Positions 63,025 through 64,000 of a stretch of 64,000 nt of DNA are shown one piece after another. Within the stretch, counting starts at the first letter, position 1. Each line of letters opens with the position of its first letter. A model generated the notes under the pieces. It was not told the origin of the DNA. It saw nothing but the letters and a program-made list of their open reading frames with translations, and did no database searches. The translations under genes and the position numbers were made by a program. The DNA is from Marinobacter qingdaonensis. GTDB taxonomy: Bacteria > Pseudomonadota > Gammaproteobacteria > Pseudomonadales > Oleiphilaceae. The stretch covers positions 868,001 to 932,000 of the forward strand of contig NZ_JAYDCJ010000003.1 of NCBI RefSeq assembly GCF_034555935.1, read 5' to 3'.

Positions 63025-64000
63025 GACATTACCTCCGGCCGGGAGTTTACACGAGCCCGCCGAATCTTTTTATAGCCGGTGGCGGGCGCTGAACGACTGG
63101 CTGCGCCAGCACCGCTCACTCTGGCAGTCGGCGCCATTCATGGAGCCGGTACCGGCCTGGACCCGCCAGTACCCGGACCTGGCCCGATCGGTCGCGGACC
63201 TGTCCGACCCGGATTGCCAGGCACTGGATGAACACCCGGACCGGCTGGCCACCCTGGCGGCACAACAGCTGCCGTCCCTGGCCGCCTACGCCGATCTGGT
63301 GGCCCTGCCGACCCTCGCCCCCGCCGCACAGGACATCGACCGGGCGACCCTGCCGGAAGTCCGCGCGGTGGACATGCCCGGGCGCAAGCGGCTGCAGTCC
63401 GGGGCGTTCGCCGCCTCGGTCCGGCCCCTGGAGCAGCCGGTGCTGGACTGGTGCTGTGGCAAGGGTCATCTGTCCCGAACCCTGGCGGCGGCGGGTGCAC
63501 CTTCGGTGCTGGGGCTGGAATGGGATGCCAGCCTGGTGCAGGACGGCAACCGCCTGGCCGCCCGGCTCGGGGACCCGGTCTCGGTGCGGGAGCAGGACGT
63601 GATGGCCGGCGACCTGGAACTGCCCGCGCAGGTCCACGGGGTCGCGTTGCACGCCTGCGGGGACCTGCACCGGCAGTTGCTGCGCCGGGCCGGCAGTGCC
63701 GGTCTGCCGCGCATCAGCCTGTCGCCTTGCTGTTACCACCTGACCGACACCGAGCGGTACCGGCCCCTGTCCTTGACCGCCGCCGGCCACCACCAGGCCC
63801 TGACCCTGAGCCGCAACGAGTTGCGCCTGGCGGTGCAGGAAACCGTGACCGCCCCGGCCCGGGTGCGCGAACAGACCCGCCTGGTGAGCCAGTGGCGGCT
63901 GGGATTCGATGGCCTGCAGCGGGAGTTGCGGGGGTGCGATGACTACCTGCCGGTGCCATCCCACCCGGCCCGGCTGGTGCATGAGGGGTTTGCGGCGTTC
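63023..64000 (+). CDS. Class I SAM-dependent methyltransferase, runs off the window
   Basis: 326 codons from ATG 63023 with no stop before base 64000, so the 3' end is missing. SAM-binding motif VLDWCCGKGHLSRTLAAAG and acidic GLEWDASLVQDG at about 141-170, motif HGVALHACGDLHRQLLRRA, and ISLSPCCYHLTDTERY with the SPCCYH signature seen in TRM13/RlmN-unrelated 'methyltransferase domain' (Methyltransf_32-like) proteins. The N-terminal FYSRWRALNDWLRQHRSLWQSAPF is retained coding sequence, which is why the early ATG is preferred over 63140. Ribosome binding site is weak (AAAGG). Substrate possibly RNA, unproven. Confidence 0.8.
   Translation, partial: MTLPPAGSLHEPAESFYSRWRALNDWLRQHRSLWQSAPFMEPVPAWTRQYPDLARSVADLSDPDCQALDEHPDRLATLAAQQLPSLAAYADLVALPTLAPAAQDIDRATLPEVRAVDMPGRKRLQSGAFAASVRPLEQPVLDWCCGKGHLSRTLAAAGAPSVLGLEWDASLVQDGNRLAARLGDPVSVREQDVMAGDLELPAQVHGVALHACGDLHRQLLRRAGSAGLPRISLSPCCYHLTDTERYRPLSLTAAGHHQALTLSRNELRLAVQETVTAPARVREQTRLVSQWRLGFDGLQRELRGCDDYLPVPSHPARLVHEGFAAF

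Overview
The window reads as a stretch of chromosome from a marine gammaproteobacterium, most likely Marinobacter or a close relative. This is inferred from high GC, a 'marine proteobacterial' class GN sortase locus, an unusually dense set of cyclic-di-GMP and two-component genes, and gammaproteobacterial core genes (acnA, cysK, mgsA, DUF3422, DUF2288, LasT-type methyltransferase). I saw no rRNA, tRNA or CRISPR array. About 54 protein genes are supported; the first and last run off the ends.

1-3.97 kb: a YfiR-like periplasmic protein (partial), a CHASE8-type histidine kinase, a single-domain response regulator and a REC-GGDEF-EAL protein, all co-directional. 4.0-7.4 kb: a tight three-gene operon of a thiamine-diphosphate enzyme of the acetolactate-synthase type followed by two citrate-synthase-fold proteins that, in my hand alignment, both lack the citrate synthase catalytic triad. 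This is the best candidate for undescribed biochemistry here. 7.4-11.7 kb: a TonB-dependent receptor, a small secreted protein, a stand-alone integrase-type SAM-like domain, an acyl-CoA-binding protein and a DUF4442 hotdog protein.

11.7-15.5 kb looks like an acquired island: lower GC, an orphan type I restriction HsdR-N-like nuclease, a Met/His-rich periplasmic protein, and a cation-diffusion-facilitator-like transporter with an added N-terminal metal-binding-like region and no C-terminal domain, separated by gene-poor stretches. 15.5-24.5 kb: DUF4124 protein, periplasmic glycerophosphodiesterase, outer-membrane barrel, HigBA toxin-antitoxin pair, cysK, a giant three-sensor diguanylate cyclase, mgsA and a DUF815 ATPase. 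24.5-32.2 kb: DUF3422 protein, then the dedicated sortase system (pdsS-pdsR on minus, divergent from the VIT-VWA sortase substrate and the sortase on plus), and a PlsC-like acyltransferase.

32.3-42.9 kb: small membrane proteins, a secreted hypothetical, an OmpA-like domain protein with no visible signal peptide, a rhomboid protease with TPR-like tail, a zinc-finger/multi-TM/TPR protein, an ABC exporter and acnA. 42.9-53.0 kb is a signalling hub: three adjacent minus-strand histidine kinases with related kinase cores but different sensors, divergent from an Hpt-REC-REC-GGDEF protein, a REC-HDOD protein and a lone receiver. 53-64 kb: DUF2288, a LysO-like exporter, an NMT1/SsuA-like binding protein translationally coupled to a PhnD-type-sensor PAS-GGDEF protein, an HD-GYP phosphodiesterase, TatD, PPK2, a DadA-like dehydrogenase, a LasT-type RNA methyltransferase, and the start of a methyltransferase whose start codon overlaps the divergent neighbour's start codon.

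Overall, four GGDEF proteins (all with an RxxD inhibitory site), one EAL domain and one HD-GYP protein in one window mark it as rich in cyclic-di-GMP control, much of it tied to periplasmic ligand sensing.
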